From Brevundimonas huaxiensis (GTDB lineage: Bacteria; Pseudomonadota; Alphaproteobacteria; Caulobacterales; Caulobacteraceae): DNA of 64,000 nt. The notes under the pieces are model-generated. The model worked only from the letters and a program-made list of their open reading frames with translations. It was not told the DNA's origin and did no database searches. Numbering within the stretch: position 1 is the stretch's first letter; each line of letters opens with the position of its first letter. A program made the translations under genes and the position numbers. Shown here piece after piece: positions 27,635-37,772 of this stretch. The DNA is taken from contig NZ_JABBJE010000002.1 in assembly GCF_014218725.1 (NCBI RefSeq), forward strand, positions 248,001 to 312,000. The letters run 5' to 3'.

Positions 27635-28300
27635 ATGAACGCTCCGCTCAAGACCCTGAAGATCGACTTCGTCTCCGACGTCGTCTGCCCCTGGTGCGTG
27701 GTGGGGCTGGGCGGGCTGGACACGGCCCTGGACACGTTGAAGGACGAAGGGATCGCCGCCGACATCGCCTTCCAGCCGTTCGAGCTGAACCCCCAGATCG
27801 CGCCCGAGGGCGAGAACATCGTCGAACACATCGGCCGCAAATACGGCGCGTCGCCTGAGCAGTCCGCCGCCAACCGCGCCATGATCCGCGAGCGGGCGGG
27901 CGAGGTCGGCTTCGACATGCGCATGACCGACGACAGCCGCATCTGGAACACCTTCGACGCCCACCGGCTGCTGCACTGGGCGCACGAGACCGCGCCCGAG
28001 AAACAGAAGGCCCTGAAACAGGCGCTGTTCACCGCCCACTTCACCGAGAACAGGAACCTGACCGACGCCGGCGTCCTGACCGCCGCCGCCGAAAAGGCCG
28101 GGCTGGACCGGGCCGAGGCGGGCGAGGTCCTGGCCTCGGGCCGCTACGCCCAGGCCGTGCGCCAGGCCGAAGACCTGTGGCGCGCGCGCGGCATCACCTC
28201 GGTCCCGGCCGTTGTGGTCGAGGGCAAATATCTGATCTCGGGCGGCCAGCCGGCCTCGGTGTTCGAAGAGGCTCTGCGCAAGATCGCGTCGGAGGTGTGA
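27635..28300 (+). CDS. DsbA-family FrnE-like oxidoreductase
   Basis: A 221-residue thioredoxin-fold protein with an N-terminal CPWC active site (DVVCPWCVVGLGGLD), a helical insertion and a late cis-Pro region (SVPAVVVEGKYLISGGQ). No signal peptide, so cytoplasmic. These features match the FrnE/2-hydroxychromene isomerase-like branch of the DsbA family. It probably acts in disulfide handling or oxidative stress. Confidence 0.9.
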   Translation: MNAPLKTLKIDFVSDVVCPWCVVGLGGLDTALDTLKDEGIAADIAFQPFELNPQIAPEGENIVEHIGRKYGASPEQSAANRAMIRERAGEVGFDMRMTDDSRIWNTFDAHRLLHWAHETAPEKQKALKQALFTAHFTENRNLTDAGVLTAAAEKAGLDRAEAGEVLASGRYAQAVRQAEDLWRARGITSVPAVVVEGKYLISGGQPASVFEEALRKIASEV

Positions 28301-28304
28301 GGGG

Positions 28305-28377
28305 GTGATGGGTGAGTGGTGATTAGTGAATAGGCGCGCCTCTTTTCACGATTCACCCCTCACGATTCACCATTCAC
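28305..28377. repeat. Heptad-periodic inverted repeat after the FrnE-like gene
   Basis: The left arm is four tandem heptamers of form GTGANNN (GTGATGG, GTGAGTG, GTGATTA, GTGAATA at 28305-28332). The right arm is four heptamers of form NNNTCAC (GATTCAC, CCCTCAC, GATTCAC, CATTCAC at 28350-28377). The arms pair imperfectly around a short GC-rich loop. It lies between convergent genes, so it may also end transcription. A second element with the same seven-base period is at 52674-52849. Confidence 0.75.
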
Positions 28378-28386
28378 GACCCAGCT

Positions 28387-29271
28387 TCAGCCCGGCGGTT
28401 CGGCTTTGGACCCCGCTCCTGCAAAAACACCGTCTATTTCGTCTAATTCGTCTGATCTCGGGGCCGGTTTCAGGTCGTCCAGCGCCTCGAGGCGGGCCAT
28501 CAGGGCGTCGCGGCCGGCGTAGTCGCCGCGTTTGAGGGCGCAGGCTTCGCGGGCGATCAGGCCGACCTGTTCAGCGACGGCGGCGGCGCGTTCGCCCAGG
28601 TCGGGTTCCCTGGGTTGGGCCGGGGGCTTCGGCTGGGGCGGCGGCGCGGGCGGTGAAGGGGGCGGGGCGGCCGCCATCCGGGTCAGGTCGGCGTGCAGCC
28701 GCACCCAGCGCGCGGCCTCCAGCGCGCGCCCGGCCTGAAGCGCCCGGTTCAGCCGCACCAGGGCGTGGGCCGCCATGGCGCCATAGTCGGGCAAGCCGTC
28801 GGCCGTCTCGGCCTCCAGGTCGATGGGCTCGCGCAACGGATTGGGCTGATCCTCGCGCCGCCAGCCTTCGTCCCGGGCGCGGGCGCGAAAGGTGCTGACC
28901 GCCATGCCATAGACGGCGCTGACCTCCTCGGCCGTGGAGCCGGCCAGATAGGCCGTGCCCGCCGCCTCCCACGCCTCCTTCGACAGGCGGCGATAGGCCC
29001 GGTTCTGCACCCGGTCGGCCGCGCGCGCAGCGGGGTCCGAGGTCACCAGGTCCGGCAGCCGCAACAGATGCATCGGCAGGCCGTGCGCGCGCCAGAAGGC
29101 CGCCTCGGCCTCGGGCGAGGAATCGTGATGCAGGGCGTCGCGATACGTCTGCTCCAGACCCGCCTCGCGCAGGACGCGGATCTGATCCAGCGCCTGCTGG
29201 GTCATCGCATCGTAAAACGGATCGCGCGGCCCCTCGAACCCGCCGTCGTCATAGCTGTGGTCGTCGTCCAT
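28387..29271 (-). CDS. Helix-turn-helix protein of unknown function
   Basis: A 294-residue acidic protein. The middle (about 102-142) has a helix-turn-helix pattern, TAYLAGSTAEEVSAVYGMAV then STFRARARDEGWRR, like the N-terminal DNA-binding part of phage small terminases and of MerR/resolvase-like regulators. A Pro-rich linker (residues about 205-222) follows, then a helical C-terminus. I do not recognise the family. The gene is alone; its 3' end faces the heptad repeat. Confidence 0.65.
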   Translation of the reverse strand: MDDDHSYDDGGFEGPRDPFYDAMTQQALDQIRVLREAGLEQTYRDALHHDSSPEAEAAFWRAHGLPMHLLRLPDLVTSDPAARAADRVQNRAYRRLSKEAWEAAGTAYLAGSTAEEVSAVYGMAVSTFRARARDEGWRREDQPNPLREPIDLEAETADGLPDYGAMAAHALVRLNRALQAGRALEAARWVRLHADLTRMAAAPPPSPPAPPPQPKPPAQPREPDLGERAAAVAEQVGLIAREACALKRGDYAGRDALMARLEALDDLKPAPRSDELDEIDGVFAGAGSKAEPPG

Positions 29272-29656
29272 CCCATCCCCGGCCTGTCGCCCGCGCCCGA
29301 CACAGGACGCGCCGCCAGTCTAAGGCCGCCCCGAAGCGTGATCGGGTAGACGGCGTCGATTTCGCGAAAGGCGAGGGATTTCAACGGTCGGGGCGGGGAC
29401 GTCGTGTATAGGTAGGGCGGCTAGCTGTGCATCCCTTCCTTTCGTCATCCCCCGGCTGGGATGCCATTCGTTCGTCATTCCGGGCGAACCCTCGCGAAAG
29501 CGAGGGGAGACCCGGAACCCAGCGGCGCCAAAGGGATCTGTTCACGCAGGATGTGGGGCGTCAGTGTCCGCGACAGGGTCGCGCTCGCGCGCGCCGCTGG
29601 GTCCCCCGGTATGCGCCGCGAAGACGCGGCTTGCCGGAGGACGACGAAAGAAGAGA
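29272..29656. other. Intergenic region carrying a palindromic repeat
   Basis: A 385-base stretch with no convincing gene; the frames across it look like chance readings of GC-rich repeats. It holds a long inverted repeat (29473-29646, listed separately) and a partial extra copy of its arm (TTCGTCATCCCCCGGCTGGG) at about 29441-29460. Confidence 0.6.
29473..29646. repeat. Long imperfect inverted repeat of the CGTCATTCCGGGC type
   Basis: The arm at 29473-29526, starting CGTCATTCCGGGC and ending GGAACCCAGCGGC, pairs imperfectly with 29593-29646, starting GCCGCTGGGTCCCCCGG and ending GGAGGACGACG. Each arm also contains its own small hairpin (CCTCGCGAAAGCGAGG in the left, CCGCGAAGACGCGG in the right). 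This is the style of the dispersed palindromic elements seen across alphaproteobacterial genomes. Non-coding. Confidence 0.7.
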
Positions 29657-29833
29657 TCAGGCCCGCTTCTTCGGCGCAGGCGCGGCGTCGGCGGCGGTGA
29701 CCAGATGCCCCTTCCAGCCGGGAGGCGGCAGGAACTTGCCGGACTGCTCCTCGCGCGTGCCATGCTTGGCCATCTCGGCGGCGCGGCGCGCGGCCTTCAG
29801 CGCGGTTTCGTGATCAATCAGCATCTTGTTCAT
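29657..29833 (-). CDS. 58-residue protein coupled to the zeta-toxin-like gene
   Basis: ATG at 29833 overlaps the zeta-like stop by four bases. The protein has an N-terminal helix (IDHETALKAARRAAEMAKHG), then a FLPPPGWKGH segment and an Ala/Pro/Lys tail. I do not recognise it. Its position directly behind a toxin-like kinase makes it a candidate partner or antitoxin, though zeta antitoxins usually precede the toxin. Confidence 0.6.
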   Translation of the reverse strand: MNKMLIDHETALKAARRAAEMAKHGTREEQSGKFLPPPGWKGHLVTAADAAPAPKKRA

Positions 29834-30369
29834 CGCGGTCCCCAATCTAGCAGATCGAGACCGTCGTCGCCATTGGCGTAGATTTTCCAGGCATCGACGG
29901 CGGGCTTGTAGGTCGTTTCGAGATATTCGGCGCTCAGCAGGAAGCGGCGGCGCAGGGTATCTTCGGGAATGCCATGTCCGCCGCGTGCGACCCGGCGGGC
30001 GACGCGTGCAACCGAATAGTCGGCGTTGGGCAGCCGCAGATAGACCAGTTCCACTCGATAGCCGAGCGCCCGCCAATGCCGAATGCGAACGGCATGCGAG
30101 CGCGTCGCCAGAGTGGTTTCAAGAATCACGTCCGCCCCGGCGCGCGTCAGCCCGTCCAGCCGTGCCAGCACCAGCCGCCCGGCGGCCAGATCACGCGTCC
30201 GGCCGTCGCCGGCCAGTCCGCGCGCGACTTCATCGGGATTGACGAATTGAAACGCCTCCGTGCGCTCGCGCAGGAAGCCGTTGATGAAGGTGGTCTTGCA
30301 GGCGCCGTTCGGTCCGGCGAGGAGGACGAGGGTGGGCGGCAAGGCGCTAGCCAAGTTGTTCCGGTGCAT
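29830..30369 (-). CDS. Zeta-toxin-like P-loop kinase
   Basis: A 179-residue nucleotide kinase. Walker A is GPNGACKTTF (the usual second Gly is Cys, but GxxGxxKT is kept). It is followed by FVNPDEVARGL, the Zeta/PezT-type substrate segment, ETTLATRSH, and a helical lid rich in Arg (VARVARRVARGGHGIPEDTLRRRF). Zeta toxins phosphorylate UDP-activated sugars or related substrates; chromosomal relatives are often housekeeping-like. The start (30369) overlaps the upstream 322-aa gene by 23 bases; a TTG at about 30354 is an alternative. GC is host-like (45 of 60 in 30121-30180). Confidence 0.8.
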   Translation of the reverse strand: MHRNNLASALPPTLVLLAGPNGACKTTFINGFLRERTEAFQFVNPDEVARGLAGDGRTRDLAAGRLVLARLDGLTRAGADVILETTLATRSHAVRIRHWRALGYRVELVYLRLPNADYSVARVARRVARGGHGIPEDTLRRRFLLSAEYLETTYKPAVDAWKIYANGDDGLDLLDWGPR

Positions 30370-31315
30370 CGCGAACTATCGTCAGTTCGCTGATAGACAT
30401 CAGCCGTGGAACGTCATTTGCTGATCGTTCAACAAGGCCGCGCACTCGGACTGTCGCTCCGAGCAATTGTCGGGGGTGAATGCCTTCAACTCCGCGATAG
30501 GCGCATCGGAGGTCACGCACTTGGTGGTCGGCAATACCTCTGAGTTCAAACCGGAACGCATCAAGATCAATCTCACGGACCTGCCCCGTGAACTGTATTT
30601 CGTCTCCCTTTATAACAGGTCGGTCCAGAGACTCTCTGATCGCGCGTCGGTGCGAGGGTCTCAATTCCGCAGGTGACTTGGTGCCGCCGCTAACTGAAAC
30701 CGTATCGAACCCGCGTCGCCCGCTAGGCGAGATACGTTGCACAGCGAGCAAGGCCGCATCACGCACTTTTGGATCCTCGATAACTTCAGATACAGCCTCG
30801 ACGGAAACAATCTCGTCGTTCCCCTCAACAGTATGCGCAACATCGTCGATAATCTGTAGAGCGCGTTTGGTCGAGTCGAAAAGCGCGTCCGCTTCGCCAA
30901 GGAGTGGAACAGCCAAATCCGGGGTCTGCGCTTTCAGGCCGAAGTACAGGCTGCCTTTGGCAATCCCACTCAAGCCAAGATCAACCACGCTCGGGGTGAT
31001 CGTTCCATCCTGACGAACACCCAATATGGCCTTTGCCAGTCCGGTGACTTGATTAGTTACGTTTGAAAAAATGGATGTGACGAGTTGCAGCTTCGGGTCG
31101 TGGCTGAAAGCCTCTCCCTCAGCTCGTAAAAGAAGGTCAGAGTCGTCACGAAGCTGAGCGAGCCTCAAATCCTTTTCAAATAGCTCCTCAAGCATCTTGT
31201 AGTAAGACTCTAGCGCCTGCTCGCTTGTGCCTTGCGGCAAGCGTGCGCGCATCTCAGCGATCTGACCGATCACCAAGCGGGCTTGTCCTCTTACCTGATC
31301 AGCCCATGCCGTCAT
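30347..31315 (-). CDS. Unknown 322-residue protein with helical N-terminus and beta-rich C-terminus
   Basis: Residues 1-190 are mostly helical with no membrane span. Residues about 215-322 alternate short strands (DEIQFTGQVREIDLDAFRFEL; LLGATVRVRGLVE) like an OB- or SH3-type barrel. No catalytic motif is recognised. It is joined to the upstream nucleotidyltransferase by a four-base overlap and overlaps the downstream kinase by 23 bases. GC is low for this window (29 of 60 in 30781-30840), a sign of recent acquisition. It could be the partner of the nucleotidyltransferase in a toxin-antitoxin or defence module. Confidence 0.7.
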   Translation of the reverse strand: MTAWADQVRGQARLVIGQIAEMRARLPQGTSEQALESYYKMLEELFEKDLRLAQLRDDSDLLLRAEGEAFSHDPKLQLVTSIFSNVTNQVTGLAKAILGVRQDGTITPSVVDLGLSGIAKGSLYFGLKAQTPDLAVPLLGEADALFDSTKRALQIIDDVAHTVEGNDEIVSVEAVSEVIEDPKVRDAALLAVQRISPSGRRGFDTVSVSGGTKSPAELRPSHRRAIRESLDRPVIKGDEIQFTGQVREIDLDAFRFELRGIADHQVRDLRCAYRGVEGIHPRQLLGATVRVRGLVERSANDVPRLMSISELTIVRDAPEQLG

Positions 31316-31764
31316 GGCGTAACCCGAAGTATGCCTTTCCGAACGTCCAACCCGATGCCGCGCCGGAGAGCTTCCTCAGCGCGGACATATTGAAAAAACG
31401 CTACGAAGTCGTTCCCCTGGCCCATGACCACAGGGTAGAAATCGACGTGATAAGTGTTTTTCACGTGCTCATGGCTGTCAGCCCAAGCCTGAAGCCATTG
31501 TGCTTGGCCCGGAGCGTCGCAGCCGGAAATGTCTACCACGAGATCGATGTCGCCGGGTATCGGTTTGTCGGTCACGTAGCTTCCATCGACGTAGAGCGCT
31601 GTCGGCCCAACTAAGTTCGCAGCCCAGCCAATGAACCCCTCTAATCCCGTCCAAATATTGGTCCGATGCTCACTTGTGCAAAGAGCCGCTGCGGCTTCCG
31701 CTAGCGAGCATGGATGAACACCGGGCGGTAAGAGCCCGTGCGGCGTAAATCCAGGAACTGGCAT
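31312..31764 (-). CDS. DUF6932-type nucleotidyltransferase-like protein
   Basis: A 150-residue protein. The DGSYVTDKPIPGDIDLVVD segment (about residues 59-77) is the GS...D-x-D signature of minimal nucleotidyltransferases, and the opening GLLPPGVHPCSLAEAA fits the DUF6932 family. The late VDFYPVV strand supplies the third acidic residue. Enzyme target unknown; relatives include MNT-type antitoxins and defence nucleotidyltransferases. First gene of a four-gene minus-strand operon, with a palindrome 38-55 bases upstream. Confidence 0.75.
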   Translation of the reverse strand: MPVPGFTPHGLLPPGVHPCSLAEAAAALCTSEHRTNIWTGLEGFIGWAANLVGPTALYVDGSYVTDKPIPGDIDLVVDISGCDAPGQAQWLQAWADSHEHVKNTYHVDFYPVVMGQGNDFVAFFQYVRAEEALRRGIGLDVRKGILRVTP

Positions 31765-31801
31765 GCGTGTTTTGTCCCCCTAAGCACGCACCTTGGGCTC
31801 C

Positions 31802-31819
31802 GGTTGATTAAAATCAACC
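31802..31819. promoter_or_regulatory. Perfect palindrome GGTTGATT-AA-AATCAACC, possible operator
   Basis: Eight-base arms around an AA centre, in an AT-richer gap of 72 bases between the thiC stop and the start of the nucleotidyltransferase gene. No T run follows, so it is a poor terminator. Its distance (38-55 bases before the start codon) suits an operator for autoregulation. Confidence 0.5.
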
Positions 31820-31836
31820 AAGACGGGATCTGACCC

Positions 31837-33910
<2,074 letters not shown>

Positions 33911-34049
33911 ACGTTTGCAGGCTAACCCGCGTCGCGGCGGATGTCGAGTTGTCCGAAACCGCACATAAGTCCTTGTAGGCGCGGCGGATTTATTGGGCTA
34001 TGCGCAAAGCTTGGGCCGGATGCCGGCGTCGGCGGAGTGAAACGAGGAT

Positions 34050-34457
34050 ATGAGCCTGAACCTGGAACGCATCCTCTACACCAGCCGCGCGCGGGGAAAT
34101 TCGGACAGCCTGATGATGCAGGTGGACATCCTGGCCACGTCGCAGCGCAACAATGCGCGCGACGACCTGACCGGCGCGCTGCTGATCCACGACGGGCGCT
34201 TCCTGCAGGTGCTGGAGGGCGCGGCGCAGGATCTGGATCGGCTGATGACGCGGCTGGCGAGCGATCCGCGTCATGACGAGGTGGTGGTGATCGAGCGTAA
34301 GTCGATCCCGGCGCGCGGCTTTTCCGGCTGGGCCATGGCCAGCGTGCGCGTGACCCCGGCGCTGGAGGAGACGCTTCGGGCCACGGTGGGCGGCGCCGGC
34401 GCGCCTCAGCAGACGGTCGAGCGGATGCAGGACGCGGTGCTGGCCCAGGCGGCCTGA
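34050..34457 (+). CDS. BLUF-domain blue-light sensor protein
   Basis: A 135-residue stand-alone BLUF domain that binds flavin. The conserved Tyr (RILYTSRA, residue 10), Asn (SQRNNARDDLTGAL) and Gln (GRFLQVLEG) of the photocycle are all present. No output domain is attached, so signalling would go through a partner protein. It diverges from the thiC leader. Confidence 0.92.
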   Translation: MSLNLERILYTSRARGNSDSLMMQVDILATSQRNNARDDLTGALLIHDGRFLQVLEGAAQDLDRLMTRLASDPRHDEVVVIERKSIPARGFSGWAMASVRVTPALEETLRATVGGAGAPQQTVERMQDAVLAQAA

Positions 34458-34464
34458 CCGCCAT

Positions 34465-34842
34465 CTAGGGCGCCGACCAGCCCTTGACCGAGACGGCCGC
34501 CGCGCGCGGATCGGCGTCGAAGCGGAGGTAGGCCTTGGCGTGGCCGTGGCCGGGGACGTAGTCCAGGCTGGCGGTCGCGGTCTGGTCGCCCAAAACCCCT
34601 TCGATATCCACGGCGGCGGCGGTGTCGTCGCCGTCGTTCTGGACCCGGACGGTCGCGACCTGGCCTGCGGCGGTGACGTCCACGGCGACGATGCGGGCGC
34701 TGAGCGCGGGCGGGGCCGTGGGCTGGAGCGCCTCCCACACCACGATGCCGATGGCGGTCAGGGTGATGACGGCGCCGAGCAAGGCCATGCCCCATTGCAG
34801 CAGAGGGCGGGTCGATGCGGCGGGCTTTGTCTTCGTGGGCAT
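34465..34842 (-). CDS. TIGR02588 family protein
   Basis: A 125-residue membrane-anchored protein starting at ATG 34842 (MPTKTKPAAST). One membrane span (about 15-38), then a soluble beta-sandwich-like domain (ARIVAVDVTAAGQVATVRVQ). The size, topology and position directly after a TIGR02587 gene identify the TIGR02588 partner. Function unknown. Confidence 0.7.
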   Translation of the reverse strand: MPTKTKPAASTRPLLQWGMALLGAVITLTAIGIVVWEALQPTAPPALSARIVAVDVTAAGQVATVRVQNDGDDTAAAVDIEGVLGDQTATASLDYVPGHGHAKAYLRFDADPRAAAVSVKGWSAP

Positions 34843-34846
34843 GGGG

Positions 34847-35677
34847 TCAGACCAACAGACGGGCGGCGGCGGCGCCGATGGCGGCGGGGAAGCCCAGGAC
34901 GACCATGGTCTGGACCACGCCGGCGACGGCATGGCCGTCGGTGCGGCCGAACAGGAACAGGGTGAACAGGCTGACGGCCAGGGCGATGGTGTAGCCGGGC
35001 AGGGTGAAATGCAGGAAGGCCTTGATCGGATGATCGGCCTCTTCCTGACCGGCGAAGCCCGCCTTGAAGACGATCAGGTGCAGCAGGAGGATGGAGACGG
35101 CGATCAGGGCCAGGATGTGGGCGGGCGTCGCCTTGTAGGCGATCAGGATCATCTCCTCGGTCGGGGCCACGTTCAGGGCGAAGAACAGGGCGCCGGCCGC
35201 CATCAGGAACAGTTCGCCGAAATAGGAGGCCTGATCTTCATCCGTATCGCCTCCGCCATCCCCGCTGAGCTGACGCCGGGCCAGAAGCGCGCCCATGGCG
35301 CCGGGAATGGCCTGAAGCGCGACCATGCCCAGGCCCTCGCGCGGCGGCGCGTCCCATTCGACGACGCCGAACAGGATCAGCAGCACCGAGGCGGTGATGA
35401 AGCCGACCGCCAAGGCCACGGCGGTGTCCAGCGCATCGTTGACCGGCCCGCGCCGTTTCGAGAAGCCGGCGTAATAGGCCAGGCCGTAAAGCAGCGGCAG
35501 GCCGGCGAGGATGAAGGTCAGCAGCCGCCAGCGGTCCATGATCACGCCCTGCGCCCACATCTCCATCGTCATCAACAGCGGGATGTTGAACACCAGGGCG
35601 CCGGCGAAGGCGCGGCCCAGATCGCGGACATAGGCGCGCTCGCGTTGCAGATCCAAGGGCGGCGCGGCGGCGGTCAT
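34847..35677 (-). CDS. TIGR02587 family integral membrane protein
   Basis: A 276-residue protein with about seven or eight membrane helices, beginning near LGRAFAGALVFNIPLLMTMEMW, a conserved segment of TIGR02587. It is separated from its TIGR02588 partner by four bases, a pairing seen in many alphaproteobacteria. Function unknown. Confidence 0.8.
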   Translation of the reverse strand: MTAAAPPLDLQRERAYVRDLGRAFAGALVFNIPLLMTMEMWAQGVIMDRWRLLTFILAGLPLLYGLAYYAGFSKRRGPVNDALDTAVALAVGFITASVLLILFGVVEWDAPPREGLGMVALQAIPGAMGALLARRQLSGDGGGDTDEDQASYFGELFLMAAGALFFALNVAPTEEMILIAYKATPAHILALIAVSILLLHLIVFKAGFAGQEEADHPIKAFLHFTLPGYTIALAVSLFTLFLFGRTDGHAVAGVVQTMVVLGFPAAIGAAAARLLV

Positions 35678-35788
35678 GCGGCGGCAACGCTTGGACGTCG
35701 GCTTTGGCTCCGGACCGCTTGTCGAACGGCGTTCAGGCGGCGTTCATTCGCAGCCAAGCTTAGTCGCGTCATCGAGGGAGAGGGAACG

Positions 35789-36319
35789 ATGAAACAGATC
35801 AAGACGACCGCCATCCTGGCGGTCATGGCGTGCGCGGGATTGACGGCCTGCGCCTCGGTGGAGGTCGGCGGCGAGCCGATGGCCCTGTCGCCCGCCATGG
35901 CCGAACAGGCGCGGATCGGCAGCGTCACGACCACGACCGGCTGGCTGGATGCCGAGGACGACTTCGCCGACACCTTCAACGACGAGGTGCTGAACGAAAT
36001 GGGGCTGTGCGCCGGCGGCCGGCATCGGCTGAACCTGAACATCCATGTCGAGGCGCTGAGCCGGGCGCCGCGCCTGGCCATTCTGGCCGGCGATCGCGCC
36101 GAACACCGGATGCGGGCGACCGCCGAATTGCGCGACCCGGCGCAGGGCGGTCAGGTGGTCGGGCGTTATCCGCTGGTCGTGACGGTGGATGCGGGGGCCG
36201 GGGTGCTGGACGCCCTGATGGACCGGCAGGCCGTCACGTCCCACGCCTTCGCCCAGGCCCTGTGCGACGCCGCCTTCGTCGCGCCGACGCGTGTGGCCGA
36301 GGCCGGCGCGCCGGGCTGA
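35789..36319 (+). CDS. Outer-membrane lipoprotein of unknown function
   Basis: A 176-residue protein from ATG 35789, with ribosome site GGGAGAGGGA. A lipobox LTACAS places the lipidated Cys at residue 21. The mature domain has one later Cys pair (MGLCAGG, ALCDAAF) that could form a disulfide. No family recognised. Confidence 0.75.
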   Translation: MKQIKTTAILAVMACAGLTACASVEVGGEPMALSPAMAEQARIGSVTTTTGWLDAEDDFADTFNDEVLNEMGLCAGGRHRLNLNIHVEALSRAPRLAILAGDRAEHRMRATAELRDPAQGGQVVGRYPLVVTVDAGAGVLDALMDRQAVTSHAFAQALCDAAFVAPTRVAEAGAPG

Positions 36320-36413
36320 GGCCGAGGGCGGGGCGAAGGGCCGGGCGGCCTGGGCCGGCGCTTTTGAATGTCACGGGCGCGGGCTATCAAGACGGCGAAC
36401 AGGAAACCGTCCC

Positions 36414-37412
36414 ATGCATCTCGCCCGTTTCGCCCGCATCCGCCTGGCCCATCTGCCGACGCCGTTGGAGCCGCTGCCCCGATTGTCGGAGGAGCTGGGA
36501 CTGGATCTGTGGATCAAGCGCGACGACTGCACCGGCCTGGCCGGCGGCGGCAACAAGACCCGCAAGCTGGAGTTCCTGCTGGGCGCCGCGTTCGAACAGG
36601 ACGCCGACACCCTGGTAACGCAAGGGGCGGTGCAGTCGAACCATGTGCGCCAGACGGCGGCCGCGGCGGCGGCGCACGGCCTGGCCTGCGAGATCATTCT
36701 GGAAGAGCGGACGGGGTCCAAGGCGACGGACTATGTCGGCAACGGAAACGTGCTGCTGGACCGGCTGTTCGGCGCAACCCTGCGCACCGTGCCGGGCGGG
36801 ACGGACATGGTCGCCGAGCTGGAGAAGACGGCGGCCGAGGTGCGGGCGCGGGGCGGCAAGCCCTATGTCATTCCCGGCGGCGGATCGAACCCGGTTGGGG
36901 CGCTGGGCTATGTCGATTGCGCGCGCGAGATCGTGGTCCAGGCCGATGAGATGGATCTGGAGGTCCACCGCATCGTGACGGCGACGGGCAGCGCGGGCAC
37001 CCATGCGGGCCTGGTCGCCGGGCTGGCGGTCATGGGGGCGGACATTCCCGTGCTGGGCATCGGGGTGCGGGCGCCCAAGGACAGGCAGGAGGCGAACGTC
37101 TTCAAACTGGCCGAGGAGACGGCCGCCCTGCTGGGCCAGCCGGGCCGGGTGACGCGCGAGATGGTCGTCGCCGACTGCGACTATGTCGGCGAGGGCTATG
37201 GCCTGATCGACCAGGGGGTGATCGACGCCCTGACCCTGGCCGCGCGTCTGGACGGGATCGTGCTGGACCCGGTCTATTCCGGCAAGGCGATGAAGGGGCT
37301 GATCGCCCTGGCGCGGGCGGGACAGTTCAAGGGCGAAACGTTGGTGTTCCTGCACACCGGCGGAGCGCAGGGGCTGTTCGGCTATCAGACCGAGATCGAA
37401 GGGGCGCTGTAG
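36414..37412 (+). CDS. dcyD: D-cysteine desulfhydrase (PLP enzyme)
   Basis: A 332-residue fold-type II PLP enzyme. The PLP lysine lies in [11 protein letters not shown], with [17 protein letters not shown] and a glycine-rich phosphate loop [10 protein letters not shown]. The order and length match D-cysteine desulfhydrase / ACC deaminase-like proteins; the desulfhydrase call is the more common for this subgroup. It breaks D-cysteine to pyruvate, sulfide and ammonia. Start ATG 36414. Confidence 0.85.
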   Translation: MHLARFARIRLAHLPTPLEPLPRLSEELGLDLWIKRDDCTGLAGGGNKTRKLEFLLGAAFEQDADTLVTQGAVQSNHVRQTAAAAAAHGLACEIILEERTGSKATDYVGNGNVLLDRLFGATLRTVPGGTDMVAELEKTAAEVRARGGKPYVIPGGGSNPVGALGYVDCAREIVVQADEMDLEVHRIVTATGSAGTHAGLVAGLAVMGADIPVLGIGVRAPKDRQEANVFKLAEETAALLGQPGRVTREMVVADCDYVGEGYGLIDQGVIDALTLAARLDGIVLDPVYSGKAMKGLIALARAGQFKGETLVFLHTGGAQGLFGYQTEIEGAL

Positions 37413-37427
37413 GGAACGGCGCACGGC

Positions 37428-37694
37428 ATGGACGCACGCGAGGCGACGCTGGCGCTGCTGGCCGCCCGGGCCGGGGACGCCACCGTCTGCCCCAGCGAGG
37501 TCGCGCGGGCGGTCGCGGGCGAAGACGGCGCGTGGCGCGAGGCGATGCCTGACGTTCACGCCGCGGTGGACGCCCTGGTGGACGAGGGCGCGGTGCGACT
37601 GAGCTGGAAGGGACGGCCGCTGACGATGCGTGCGGGGGCCTATCGGATCGAGCGGGCTCAAGGCGGTGAAGACGGGGGCTGCGACTTTGGATGA
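37428..37694 (+). CDS. DUF3253 family small protein
   Basis: An 88-residue protein with a winged-helix-like pattern: LLAARAGDATVCPSEVARAV, then VHAAVDALVDEGAVRLSWKG. The CPSEVAR motif is typical of DUF3253. It starts 15 bases after dcyD, likely in the same transcript. Function unknown. Confidence 0.8.
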   Translation: MDAREATLALLAARAGDATVCPSEVARAVAGEDGAWREAMPDVHAAVDALVDEGAVRLSWKGRPLTMRAGAYRIERAQGGEDGGCDFG

Positions 37695-37772
37695 TCGCGT
37701 CTATGCCGCGCTGCTTGTGCTGGTTTAGGCTGACGCCGGTGTCATAGCTGGGCTGCGGATCGGAAGGCGACA

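Noticed and set aside
34622..35788. Long plus-strand frame running into the lipoprotein gene
   Set aside because: The part before 35789 is antisense to the TIGR02587/TIGR02588 genes; the true start has its own ribosome site and lipobox signal.
36333..36372. Terminator between the lipoprotein and dcyD
   Set aside because: GC-rich with a short TTTT, but the pairing I could draw was poor.
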